In this document: piece by piece, positions 1-11,191 of the stretch | How positions within the stretch are numbered: the first letter of the stretch is position 1 | Layout: every line of letters begins with the position of its first letter | From: Cryptomeria japonica | Taxonomy: Eukaryota > Streptophyta > Pinopsida > Cupressales > Cupressaceae | Assembly (NCBI RefSeq): GCF_030272615.1 | Contig: NC_081409.1 | Span: 528,548,291-528,612,290, forward strand | Direction: 5' to 3' | DNA: 64,000 bases | Notes under the pieces: generated by a model | The model's database searches: none | What the model was told of the DNA's origin: nothing | Seen by the model: only the letters and a program-made list of their open reading frames with translations | Translations under genes and position numbers: made by a program

Positions 1-629
1 TGAGATGGGATCCATATTGCTCAAAAATGAGGTCTATTTATAAGATTTTCCAAGGCTAAGGGTGATGTGGTAAGAGTCAACGGTCAAGATTGATCTGAAG
101 ATATCAATGGTTAAATTGGAGGAGGATGGAAAAGGGGATTGGATTAAAGGGAACATCTGTCATCTCTATGGTGACAAGTGTCAAGAGGCTTCTAGAAGAG
201 GTTAGATGAAAGGGAACACTTAGTGACAAGTGTCACAAGGTTCTAGAAGATGTTGGATAAAAGGGGACATGGTGGTAGGTAGAATGGGTTAGGTTTAGGA
301 ATGGTAGAAGTTAGGAGAATTTGAATTTAGAAATTCAAATAATAGGAAAAGGATAATTAATCTCAACAACTCATGGATTTGATTTGTTTTAATTAATTAG
401 GATTAGAAGAAATGATTTTGGATGGAGGGAATTAATTAATTTGAATTAATTAATCAAAAGGGGTTATTAAAATGAACCTATTTAATAAATCCTTATATTT
501 ATTAATAAGTAGATGAAAAGGGAAATTTAATCAAATTGCTTAGTGAATTTAATTAATTTGGGGAGGGAGATTAATTGAGATAATTGCTTATTCAATTAAT
601 TATCTTCAGACCATTTTTAGGTGTATACA
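1..629 (-). repeat. A1 3' LTR (partial)
   Basis: It matches 8723-9351 at a constant offset of 8722 with roughly 17 substitutions. On the minus strand it begins TGTATACACC at 629. About 370 bp at its minus-strand 3' end lie left of the window. No coding potential is seen. Confidence 0.92.
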
Positions 630-641
630 TTTTGCCCCTCT
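630..641 (-). promoter_or_regulatory. A1 polypurine tract
   Basis: Minus-strand AGAGGGGCAAAA directly abuts the start of the 3' LTR, the expected place and composition for the plus-strand primer of reverse transcription. Confidence 0.8.
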
Positions 642-2416
642 GTGAAGTGAGGTGTGATGATGCGTTGATTCAAAGAATAATCTCATTTTGATGATGATAT
701 TGATTTGATAGGATGCCCCAGCTCTTGATTACTAAATTTTGATATGATGATGCCCCCTCGGGAGATCAATTGAGATAATTGATTTTTGGAGTTTTGCAAG
801 ATTGATATCCCGATAGATTTGATTTGATTTCTGCAACTATGGTTTGATGAAAATGTGAGTTCTTTGATTAGCTTGATTGCTTAGATGGGTAAGATTGAAA
901 AATCTTGATTGATTAGATTCAGTCTGGTTTTAGGAAGGATTCCTCCTATATAAGACAACAATGATCAAAGCGTCTGGTTTCAGGAAGGATTCATCCTGTA
1001 TAAGACATGATCAGAATGTCTGGTTTCAGGAAGGATACATCCTGTATAAGACATGAATTAGAATCAGATCATCTGGTTTCAGGAAGGATTCATCATGTAT
1101 AAGACATGAATCAGAATCAGATCGTCTAGTTTCAATAAAGATTCATCCTGTATAAGACATGATAGAATTGATTAGGTTTGATTGACTGATTTGATTTGAT
1201 AAGGTTGATTGATAAAGAACTGACAGTTTGTTGATATCAAGTTATAGAAATTTTGGATATGTTGATTGTTGGTTCTGTTGAGGAAGATAGCATAAGATTT
1301 GAGCTAGGTTGATAATATCATGAGAGAGATGAGAGTCATTATTCTGATTGCGTATACACCTGTGATGATACTTTAATGATTCCTGTGATAGATTTAACCT
1401 TGGATAAAAGGAGCTTTGTTGGATCCCATGCAAGAATGAAATGCAAGCTAAAATGCAAATGAAATGCAATGGAATGCAAAGCTATGACCAGACCAGTCAC
1501 TGGATTATTTTGCATTTTTTGTCATCATTGAGCTTTTGAAATGTGGGAAGTGAGTGCAAACATTGATGGTATAATTAAACCATGATGACCTGAGCACTTC
1601 TTTCCTGGATTTTGATATAGCAAGTTAACACAAGGATTGAGGTATAGTTTAACCGCGATGACCTGAGTGTTGTTTGCGTAAAACAGGCAGTATTAATCAT
1701 TTCAATATGCAAATCAAAAATGTCTTCAATGATACTCTTATGATCATGTCCTGAGACAAATTTGCACATATTCATGATTAATTTTCAGACATCAGACAAG
1801 AAAAATATCATGTTTCTTCCTTGTTCCTCTAGTCAAAGACATCCTAGAGTTACTCAGAAATCATGATAGTGAAAAGCAATATAGAAAAGTTGAACAATCA
1901 TGTTACAATCATCATTCAAAAAGATATTATCCACTAAAACATGTGTGATGTGCTTAGATTGATTTCGTGATAGCTTGGTAGTTGATAGTTTGATCTTGTG
2001 TTCAATGTTGGATGTGTCTCAGTTTTCGCTCGATAAGAGTTGTCTAATTGTTTGTTCTACCTATTTGATTAAGCTCAAAATGATCAATAGTTTTTCCCCC
2101 AGCTAGGTGTAGGATTTTGCCCCAAGCTTAGAAACAAAGTTGTTATGATATATCCAATGATCCAAACCATGGTAAGAAGCAACCTGGAATGTTTGCATAT
2201 GTACAAATACTTATGATGGTCAGTGCTGATGGAAAATGAATGAATGCATGAACTAATAGATGGAAGAGATAGCTGACAGATAGCGTCTATTTGCCAGGTT
2301 TTCACCATCTATTTTTATTGCACATTTTCTGATATTTGATTTTTTTTGTATTTTCTGCTTTTTCACTTTTTAGGATTTTTCTGATTTTTCCTTGTTTTTG
2401 ATTTTTTTCTGATTTT
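642..2416 (-). other. A1 non-coding stretch between integrase and PPT
   Basis: No supportable coding sequence on either strand; the short ORFs here have no recognisable motif. It holds the 922-1162 tandem repeat and is otherwise unique AT-rich sequence. Long 3' untranslated stretches are common in Tat elements. Confidence 0.6.
922..1162. repeat. A1 tandem repeat, five units of 46-54 bp
   Basis: Units start at about 922, 972, 1018, 1071 and 1124. Each contains GTCTGGTTTCAGGAAGGAT, a short inverted repeat (AGGAT-TC-ATCCT) and TATAAGACATGA. Copies differ by a few substitutions and by spacer length (TCAGAATCAGATC present or partly missing). Confidence 0.9.
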
Positions 2417-3625
2417 TCAGACATAGAACTTCTTTAGGTGCATGCAATTGATAGGTTCCTTGAGTTGATCACCGTCTTGTGTTGATAACTGATATGTTCC
2501 TGACCCAAATGTTGTTGCGACCACAAATGGACCTAACTAGTTTGGTTCAAATTTGCCTTTCTTTTCTCGATCTGCCTGGTTGCGTGGATTTTCCTTTAGC
2601 ACTAGTTCTCCCACTTGAAATATTCATGGTTTGACCTTATGATTATAGCTCCGACACATTCTTTATTGATATACCTTTAGATGATCAAAGGCATTTTGTA
2701 TTTGTTCATGGATCAGTTCTAACTCTTGTAGTCTAGATACTCTTTGTTCTTCATCTGGGATGAGACCTTTTAGTGATACACATAGAGAGGGTATCTCTAT
2801 TTCGATTGGAAATATGGCTTTTGATCCATATACAAGAGAGAAATGTGTGGCACCTATTGGTGTGCGGATACTAGTGTGATAGGCCCATAGAGAAGGGTTC
2901 AGTTGAATATGCCAATCTTTCTCGGCATCGTTCATTATCTTTTTAAGGATTTTCATAATAGTTTTGTTAGATGCTTCTACCTGCCCATTTCCCTGTGGAT
3001 AATATGGTGTGGAGAATCTGTGCTAGATTTTGAACTTCTCACATAGCTCTTGTACATCCTGATTCTTGAATGGTCACCCATTATCAATGATAATGGTCAT
3101 TGGTATTCCATAGAGACAAATGATATAGTTCAATATAAATGCAACAATTTGTTTTCCTGTGATGTTGATGAGAGGTATCACTTCAATCCATTTTGTAAAG
3201 TATTCAGTAGCTACAAGAATGAATTTGTGTCCATTAGATGAGGAATGATTTATCTTTCCTACTAGATCAAGTCCCCATTGACAAAAAGGCCAAGATGTTG
3301 CTAAAGCATGTAGTTCTTGTAGTTCTTGTGTTGGTGCATGGATCAAATTCCCATGGATTTGACATTGTTTGTATGTTCTTGCTATCTTAAAAGAATCTCA
3401 TTCCATAGTCAGCCAATAGTAGCCCAAGCATATGAGTTTTTTCGAAAGGGTAAGACCACTTGAATGAGTGCCACAAATGTCATTATGGACTTCATGTAAG
3501 GCCTTCTTAGATTCTTCTTGTTCAAGACATCTTAAGAGAGTACTGTCCAGACCTCGTTTATACAAGGTATCTACGATGAGAGTATAATGGGAAGATTGGC
3601 GAATAAAGTTTCTCTTTTGGTTTTT
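2417..3625 (-). pseudogene. A1 integrase (decayed)
   Basis: Reading 3625 to 2417, an HHCC-like zinc-binding part (HEVHNDICGTH near 3500) is followed by the catalytic core. The core has WPFCQWGLDLVG (first Asp), FTKWIEVIP and IIIDNG (second Asp, near 3080). Next come LWAYHTSIRTPIG and SLVYG from the core end. The C-terminal part has VLKENPRNQ, then LGPFV and LKKFYV before a stop at 2417-2419. Several stops and frame changes break it, so it is not functional. The family enzyme joins element cDNA to host DNA. It follows the RNase H fragment directly, as in Tat polyproteins. Confidence 0.82.
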
Positions 3626-4924
3626 TTATAAGTCAGGAGGTAAGATATTATCTTTCAGGTATGTGTAAGTTTGGCCATAGCGGGAGGAATCATGTCCAAT
3701 AAGTTGATAGATGGTTTGGGAATCAGGACAATTAAAGGAGGGATGAAACAACTCTTCAACTAGGAATTCATAACGCTCTTGATTTTCCTGTGTCTGCAAT
3801 AGAGAAGCAAGTGTAGCCATGGAGTTTTCTGCTTTGTTTTCATTTCTTGGAATCTGTTCAAAAGTTATTTCTACAAAGTATTTCTTGATATCACCCACTA
3901 TGTTTTTATAAGGCATGAGTTTGTCATCTTTGGTTTGATAGTCATCATTGATTTGATTAATGACAAGCTGAGAGTCTCCAAAGACTTGAAGTTGTTTAAT
4001 GTTCCATTCTACAACCATTTTGATGAATAGAATGCATGCTTCTGATTTATGTTGTGTTCTTCTATTGATGCTTGCTCTTGATCCATGTTGTGTTCCATTA
4101 TTGATATTTTCTCCTGGATTGATATTTGGGTGATGTATTGTAAGATATGGATCGAACCCTGGAACGTCTGTATATGAAGAGGTAAAATTGACTTGCCATC
4201 TTTTGAAGGATTTCAAATATTTTTGCCTTGCTAGTTCGGGTAGAGAAGTTGTTGGATGTAGATCAGTTGTGCCAATGATAACTGCCTCGGTTGGTTCTAT
4301 TATGATAGATAACTTCTCTTGATAACATCCAGGTAAGGTGTCAAATCTCCCATCTTCCGGCACCTCGAGGAGGTTTTCACCGTTAGATTCATCCTTTATT
4401 TTTACTTTTTCCCTATCTAATGTTGTCAATAAATGGTTTTCAGCATTAGACCTGATATTGTTTTCTTTATGTTCAATTTTGCGACTAGGAGATTTGACAT
4501 CCATTTGACTCAAAGATACGTTAGCGGAATCCCTAGTGAAAGTTGTTGCGGGTTTGATTTCATTAAGATATAAGGATATGGCATGGTCATTTGGAAAGGT
4601 ATCAATAGTAGTATGTCCTTCATTTTCCCAGTCCATAGGTTCAGGATAGCTTAAGGATAAAGGATCTTCAGGCTGAATAGTTTCAAAGATATTAGGGGTC
4701 ATGATAGAGATGTCAGAGCTTTCAGTATGTATGTCGATGTCTAGAACGATACTCTCATCAGAATGACCTCGTATAAGAAAATCCTGATTGTCCTCGGTTA
4801 AGTCCATGTCAGTTGAATGTGATTTTGATTCAAGTAGGCTAGTTCTTAATGTTTGTTCTGCATACGTGTGAGCTACATCCACTACTATATCTGCTTCTTC
4901 ATCCCTCTCAATTTGAAGTTGCTC
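3626..4924 (-). pseudogene. A1 archaeal-type RNase H fragment with acidic linker
   Basis: The C-terminal half of an RNase H lies at about 4050-3780: FGDSQLVINQI (catalytic Asp), TKDDKLMPYK, ITFEQIPRNENK and MATLASLL. The N-terminal half of the fold, with the first Asp and the Glu, is missing. Upstream (4882-4100) is an acidic, Ser/Thr-rich linker with no fold I recognise. RT and its linked RNase H should lie between linker and this domain in an intact Tat element and are absent; the join near 4050 is seamless and in frame. The whole 6082-3626 stretch is one frame with TAA stops at 5357-5359 and 4922-4924. Confidence 0.75.
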
Positions 4925-6082
4925 TTATTTGTTTTTCCATGATAGAAAATATTCTCCGGTTCCTTGATCTTTTAGCTGCATTTGTTTTTCCATGTTTGAC
5001 AAAATTGATTCAAATGATTGTTCCTTGGATTGTGTGCTTGAAGTTGTTGCCTCTCTGTTATGTGAAACAATGACCTCTTGAGCTGATTTCAGATTACTAC
5101 AACACTGCAATGGATTTGAGTCTGCTGATATTGTGATTTCCTGACCATTGTATGGAAATTTTAAGCACTGGTGACATGTTGATGTAATAGCCTGCATATC
5201 TTGAATCCATGGTCTCCCCAAGAGTATATTATATGGTAGGTCCAAGTCTAAAACTTGGCATGTTGTTTCTTTTTGCAAGGGTCCCACTGTGATGGGTAAT
5301 ATCACAATTCCTTTGGAGTAATGTTCTTCTTCACCAGATGTTTTGATTTTTATCCTTTTTTAGGGATCAACTGCATCTTCTGAATATCCTAGAGCACGGA
5401 CAAGATTCATAGAGCAAATGTTCAAGCCAGCTCCCCCATCTATTAGGACACATTTAATGAGTGTTCTATGAATGAGGAATTCAGTTTGCAAGGAAGCCTT
5501 ATGGGGATGCTGCAATGAATTAATGCTTGGATATGAAGGAGGTGAGCTTTGAATAGGATTCTCTGAAATAGGTTTGATGGCAATTTTGGATATCTCTTGG
5601 GAAACTTTAGCTTTGGATGCATTATTTGGCAAGGATGCTATGGAAGATTCTTGCAAGCTTTTAGGAGGTGTAGGAATAGATTCCTTTGGGGAGTCAATTT
5701 TCTTATGGATGGATGGATCATTGTTAGATATAGGTGTACGATTTTGATCTTCTTTAGCCAAATCCTTTAGGGATCTCTTTAAGAGGTGCATAAAAGAACT
5801 TTTCTTTTGAGATGTGTTTGAATCCTTGTGAGGTTTTAAAATAGTTGGATTTTGATTTTGGACTTGTTTGATTTCTTTGATATGTTGGTTTGTCATGTTT
5901 TCTTCTTGTGTTCTACTTTGGTATATCATGTTAATATGATTTTCAACTATTTCAAATTTTTTTATTTCCATTTCAGGGGTTTGATTGTCTAAAAGTTCTT
6001 TTGATAAGTGATCAATAGTCAATTTCAAGGCAATAGAGTGATATGACACTAAAAGAGAATTCAAGTGTTTAGAGGTTTGCAA
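4925..6082 (-). pseudogene. A1 gag-pol linker and aspartic protease
   Basis: The protease core is near 5470-5380 (VLIDGGAGLNI, an Asp-Gly-Gly-Ala active site) and continues after a TAA stop into ILLGRPWI (near 5230), the hydrophobic flap-proximal segment of retropepsins. Residues before the protease are low-complexity, Lys/Ser/Pro-rich and probably linker from the end of Gag. The family enzyme cleaves Gag-Pol. No capsid-like Gag core or zinc knuckle is seen upstream. Confidence 0.78.
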
Positions 6083-8330
6083 GTTTTTTGATCTTCAGTT
6101 TAGGAGTGCAATGGTGATGATTTGATAAGAACCAAGTCTAGTAGGAACGATCTATCCTACGATGTGGGACAAGGTTATCCTGACCAAACATTTCAGTTTC
6201 ATGATAAAGGATGATTGATCTCGATGAGAAACTATGTTTGAGTGATCAGTTTATCAAAGAGGGTGATAATGCACTTTGAGATGTTTAGATTTTGAACTTG
6301 TTAAGGGTGAACACTTTGAAAATCTTGAGGTGTATATTTTCTAGAGTCTGATTTTGATGGATGATACTTGACCAAGCAAACCAAGCAGACAATATAAGCA
6401 CAGATTGACAGATAACAGGTGTTTATGCTTACTACAAATTGATCAGGCAGAAATGATAAATTTAAAATAGGCATGTAAGACACAGTTCTGGACTGACAAA
6501 TGCAGAGTTTCATATGACAGATTATGCAACATAGAAAGACAAGAGATACAAGACAAAACAATAGACTAGTGACTTCATGTGTAAAGCAGTGTTTCATACG
6601 GCATAGAACCTCGACTCATACAACACAAGATCAAGCAGTACAACATAATATCTTGACTTGTACAATAGAGGATCAAGAAATATGACAGAGACTTCTGACT
6701 CATATGACAGGTATTTGAACATTGATAAAAATTGTTTGCTTGTTTGAGTTTGGATCACTGAATTTTGATGTTTTGCTTTGGTTTTCCAGTTTTAAGTGTC
6801 TGATTTTTCAATTTAGGGGTGAATACACAACAAAAACATGATGTGATAAATGACTCTCAATCAAGCTAAACCCTAAGGAAGTTGGTTGAGAATAAAAACC
6901 TTTGCTTGCTACCTTAGGTACACACCCAATAGCTAATCAAAATATGACCGCTAAGTCTCACGCAATCGATTCTCAACACTGTATTATCCGACTCCAAACA
7001 CTAATGGGGGCACGATATGGCAAGTGTCTTGGGAGAGTTACTATCTCTCTTGCACAAATATTATCACCCTTTCAGAGGTGAATTGGGTAGCTTCTATTTT
7101 AACAAGCACTAGTAAGGGATTCGTTCGGCGCGTCGGGGTATAAACTCAATTAAGAGGCCTCCTAGCCTTGAAAACCAAGGTTTGATATACCCGAAGGTAC
7201 GGAGGAGAGCTATTCTTGAGCACTATCATTGCTTTGATTTTCATCAAAAACACATTTATTTTATAGTGGGTTGGATTACTTGGCGTTAGTCATTCCCACT
7301 TAGGTCATTCCCCTCTCACCGGCCTTAAGGGCTAAGAGTTAATAACTCCTTGAGAGGGCAGGCCTGCTAAAGAGATGCACTAATGAAAGCAAAAAGATGA
7401 GTCTAGCTTTCTGATCACCTAAGAAAGGTGAGAGCATACTCTCCTATCATCACAAGCACATAAGACATGATAGTTCATTTCTTTAAGCCCAAATTGAAGT
7501 GTGCCTAAAAATCTTTAAAGAATACACAATGTTTTTGCTGAATCCTTAGGCAAACTGCAAAATAGATCCATTAGTAGTCATGATTGTGTTTTGAATTTGT
7601 CTTTGACAAGCATATCTTTGACAAGCCTCCTGCAAAAAAGAGTTAGGTTGCAAACATCTCATAGACATAACAAGATTAGTATTAGTCATCCGAACTATGA
7701 AATTTTCAAAAAAAAAACTATATGAAATTTTAGCCTAACTTCAAATAGGCATAACTTTCTGCTCGGGACTCAAAATTATGAATCATTTAACTCGTTGGAA
7801 AGGTCTCCAACAGTTCTAGATGAGAATTTGAAAGAGCATGCCTTTGGAAGGATTTTCAACACTTTCAAGGGCTAAAAATGACCAGAAGGCCTTCAAAAAT
7901 GCAAATTACAAACGCATAGACAAACTTGAAAATTCTAATTTGCAGTTTTTCAAAAAATCACAGATGCAGAAACTCGTACGACATGATTTACTAGTTAGTA
8001 CGACAAAACTAGAGATTTTGCAAAGGAGTAAAATTAGACTCGTATGACATAAGATTTTGAAGCTAGAAATTCGTACGACACAAAATTAGCTCTAGTACAA
8101 CAGTGAAAATAAACTTGTACGACACAGGAATGAGATAGAAGGAATAAAGAATTTTCAATGCAAAAGCTCATACAAGTTAGAATTATACCTAGTATGAGTC
8201 AGGATGAAGTGTCATCCTAGGCTAAAAGGTAGTTCGTACGAGTTGGAAAATCAACTCATATGACATTTTGATTCTGACCCGGCAGAGATGAAGTTTGTTA
8301 AAGCTTGAGAGGCCGAAAATGATGATTTCT
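6083..8330 (-). other. A1 5' leader, non-coding, with repeated CGTACGAC-like motifs
   Basis: About 2.2 kb between PBS and the protease region with no coding sequence I can support. Clusters of a short motif around CGTACGAC occur at 7975-8265 (7975, 7997, 8041, 8071, 8116, 8234 and variants) and more loosely at 6590-6710. Gag would normally lie here, so it is deleted or unrecognisable. Confidence 0.6.
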
Positions 8331-8348
8331 GCCCCACAATGGGCACCA
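8331..8348 (-). promoter_or_regulatory. A1 primer binding site
   Basis: Minus strand TGGTGCCCATTGTGGGGC starts 3 nt after the 5' LTR end. The TGGYGCCC-N-GTGGGGC form is the one I associate with Tat-lineage elements. The priming tRNA was not identified. Confidence 0.8.
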
Positions 8349-8351
8349 AAA

Positions 8352-9351
8352 TGTCATGCTCTGTGAAGTGTACATGCACCTACAACCACAATGCACTCAA
8401 TAAATCATTGCAAGCATGGTTAGAAGATTTAAATCAAAGAAAGACAAAACCATAGCTAATCGACTTATTGCCTCCTGGTAAATGCGAGTATGAATTTTGC
8501 TCTCAGATCTTATTATGCAAATTTCAGTGACTTACTACACTTAGATGGAGGATTTGATGGATGAAAATGCATGATCTTAGCAAGAATAGCATGATTAAGC
8601 TACATGAATAATGGATCTAGCATGATTAAGCTAAGATTGAAGCTAAAATTGAGCATGATAACATTGCTAAAACTGATAAACTATAAGCTAGATGCCTATA
8701 ATAACAATGCATAAGATGAGAATGAGATGGGATCCATATTGCTCAAAAATGAGGTCTATTTATAGGATTTTCCAAGGCTAAGGGTGATGTGGCAAGAATC
8801 AATGATCAAGATTGATCTAAATGTATCAATGGTTAAATTGGAGGAGGATGGCAAAGGGGGTTGAATTAAAGGGAACATCTGTCATCTCTCTGGTGACAAG
8901 TGTCAAGAGGCTTCTAGAAGAGGTTAGATGAAAGGGAACACTTAGTGACAAGTGTCATAAGGTTCTAGAAGATGTTGGATAAAAGGGGACATGGTGGTAG
9001 GTAGAATGGGTTAGGTTTAGGAATGGTAGAAGTTAGGAGAATTTGAATTTAGAAATTCAAATAATAGGAAAAGGATAATTAGTCTCAACAACTCATGGAT
9101 TTGATTTGTTTTAATTAATTAGGATTAGAAGAAATGATTTTGGATGGAGGGAATTAATTAATTTGAATTAATTAATCAAAAGGGGTTATTGAAATGAACC
9201 TATTTAATAAATCCTTAGATTTATTAATAAGTAGATGAAAAGGGAAATTTAATCAAATTGCTTAGTGAATTTAATTAAATTGGGGAGGGAGATTAATTGA
9301 GATAATTGCTTATTCAATTAATTATCTTCAAACCATTTTTAGGTGTATACA
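8352..9351 (-). repeat. A1 5' LTR (complete, 1000 bp)
   Basis: Plus-strand ends are TG (8352) and CA (9351). The last 629 bp match window bases 1-629, and the PBS is next to the 8352 end. It is followed at 9352 by interrupted A2 coding sequence. Confidence 0.92.
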
Positions 9352-10577
9352 CTCAGGATATAAACATTTTTGTGGACAAAGAATCTACAGAGGTTAAGGC
9401 AGATAGTGTTGAGGACAGCAAGATTTTAGAGAAACCGACACAAACAATTGACTCTAAGGAAACTAAGATACCAGCCCAAGCAGAGCAACCAGAGATTGAG
9501 AAACAAATAGAGGACAAGATAGCTAGCACAGAGCCACCAAAATTTGAGAAACCGATAGTGGTACAGATAGAGAAACAATCTGAGGCAGAAGTTCATGTTG
9601 ATTCTATCACATCAGCGATAGCAGAGAAGCCTAATCAGACTGAGAAACCATTAAAGGTAGAGGTACAAACATAGACAGATCTACTGGAAGAAAAGATAAG
9701 TAAAGTGGATGCATTTGATGGAAGTAAAGAGGATATAGTGAAAGTGATTGGTTAGACATCTCTTGAGAAGAAACCTATAGTAGAACCAAACACATCTACA
9801 GGTGAATTCAGACCCACTAATATGACAAAGGTACTTTTGGATTCAATTAAAAGGATTACTGATTGCAATGCCTTAGCATTTAAGGCAATTGATAACACAT
9901 TACCCATTCTGAAGATGATTGTACCTAATTGTAAGATAGATCACATTAATGATTCTTTAGGGAAATTGGACACATTGTCCAAATTCATTGATGATAAAGC
10001 AATAACTATAGATAAGGTGAATGAGGATACCATAAAGGAGAGAGTTGACAAAGAGAAAAACACATTCTTTGAAAACACCATAAAGAAATTTACTGATCAC
10101 TTGGATACACTTTTACCAGTACTCAATTCTACAATTTTGGAGTATAAGGAGTTATTTAGGGAAACATGTAAATCTCACTGTTTGATAGACGATATTGATG
10201 AGGAGATAAAAAAGACACAAAAAGAAAATGATGACATTGTAGATAATATAATAGGTTCTTCTAGACTTATATCAGTTTTTGAGCAGGAAATGGCAGTTTT
10301 TTAGGAGAAGTTGGAAAGACTTGAGAAAGAGAAGGCAAGAATAAGGTCTAATGCCTGGGAACTAAAGGATAAACTTGGTCTGAGGTTGGATAGTCTTATT
10401 ACTCAAAGAGTTGAAATATCTAAGGCAATAGTTCAAGGAGAAAAATCACCAGAGCAACAAATGCACTATCTCATCGATATGATCTAGCAGACTGATGCAA
10501 CTTTAACTAATAGTAACAAGTTTATGCAGAGTCTGAATATGATTTTGGCAGACATGTTTCAGATTGTAACCAACTAG
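9352..10577 (+). pseudogene. A2 extra ORF, C-terminal region
   Basis: One frame runs from the A1 insertion point to a TAG at 10575. It is broken only by TAG stops at 9672, 9753, 10302 and 10485. The product is Lys/Glu-rich. The first ~110 residues hold repeated Glu-Lys-Pro segments; the rest is helical, coiled-coil-like (for example EKLERLEKEKARI). It corresponds to the end of the A3 and A4 ORFs, and ends about 60 nt before the upstream PPT copy as they do. Function unknown. The apparent ATG at 9306 lies in the A1 LTR and is not its start. Confidence 0.65.
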
Positions 10578-10640
10578 TTATAGACTTTGAGGTAGAATTT
10601 TTTTTACTCTTTTTGATTATTTATGACATCCTTTTTCATT

Positions 10641-10656
10641 GATGTCAAAGGGGGAG
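10641..10656 (+). promoter_or_regulatory. A2 upstream PPT-like copy
   Basis: GATGTCAAAGGGGGAG, about 130 bp before the true PPT; an equivalent copy occurs in A3, A4 and D. Confidence 0.6.
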
Positions 10657-10759
10657 TAGTGGTGAGAAAAACGAATGTACAGAGGAGATCACTTGCTCAT
10701 GGGGAGCACATCTTTTTGGATTTCAATTTTGAATAACCATTTTGATTTTTCTCATGAGT

Positions 10760-10839
10760 GTTGCCATCAATGACAAAGGGGGATATTGTTGGCATTCTAC
10801 ACTCTTATGAGAATAGTTGATGTTTTCATTGATGGCAAC
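10760..10839 (+). promoter_or_regulatory. A2 PPT/U3 junction with flanking inverted repeat
   Basis: GTTGCCATCAATGA (10760-10773) and TCATTGATGGCAAC (10826-10839) are perfect 14-nt inverted repeats. They enclose the PPT AAAGGGGGATAT (10775-10786) and the first 39 nt of the 3' LTR. Confidence 0.75.
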
Positions 10840-11191
10840 CAACTGTAAAATCACCGACAATTGGTTTCTACATGCTCGACATCACAAACATCATACATCG
10901 GCACCAAAAGGCACTTACACCAGCATTCCACCGGCACCAACAGGCACTTACATCGGCAAGCCCCTTATTGTAAGTAGTATTTATTCATTGGTCAGTGAGT
11001 AAATATTGTGGGTCACAAATCCCACTGAGGTTTTGCCCACACCAGATTTCCTCATTAAATATGTTATGTTATGGTGTGTTTCTATGTTGTCTCCATTATT
11101 TTTGTTTACTGCAATAATTCTATTAGCCGGTTAGACATTGATTCACCCCCCCCCCAACTCAGTGTCTTTGGGACTGTCATTGAATCTAACA
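10787..11191 (+). repeat. A2 3' LTR (405 bp)
   Basis: TGTTGG...CTAACA ends follow a PPT. Near its right end is a C10 tract within ATTCACC(C)n, then CTCAGTG, shared with the other Copia LTRs in the window. Shorter than its relatives (1.06-1.25 kb), so possibly internally deleted. Confidence 0.85.

Larger units (their letters stand above)
1..9351 (-). mobile_element. A1: Tat-type Ty3 LTR retrotransposon, lacking RT, cut by window edge
   Basis: Two direct repeats, 1-629 and 8352-9351, bound an internal region with PBS, protease, RNase H, integrase and PPT in minus-strand order. The overlap of the two LTRs, by eye, is about 97 percent identical, so the insertion is fairly young. The left LTR continues past base 1. 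The 5 bp right of the element are CTCAG; the matching duplication lies outside the window. The internal region has no RT, no RT-linked RNase H and no Gag core that I can recognise, so the copy is non-autonomous. It interrupts the extra ORF of A2. The Tat assignment rests on the PBS form, the protease motif and the archaeal-type RNase H next to integrase. Confidence 0.9.
9352..11191 (+). mobile_element. A2: pol-less Copia-type element, right-hand part
   Basis: Contains the end of the extra ORF, a duplicated PPT and the 3' LTR (10787-11191). Its left part should lie beyond A1's left LTR. Its LTR right end abuts A3 gag codons, so it inserted into A3; the 5 bp to the right are ACGAC. Confidence 0.8.

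Noticed and set aside
1242-2308. Short ORFs after A1 integrase as an extra gene
   Set aside because: None exceeds 75 codons, none has a motif, and they overlap AT-rich untranslated sequence.
9306-9351. ATG at 9306 as start of the A2 protein
   Set aside because: It lies within the A1 LTR; the A2 frame only begins at the insertion boundary.
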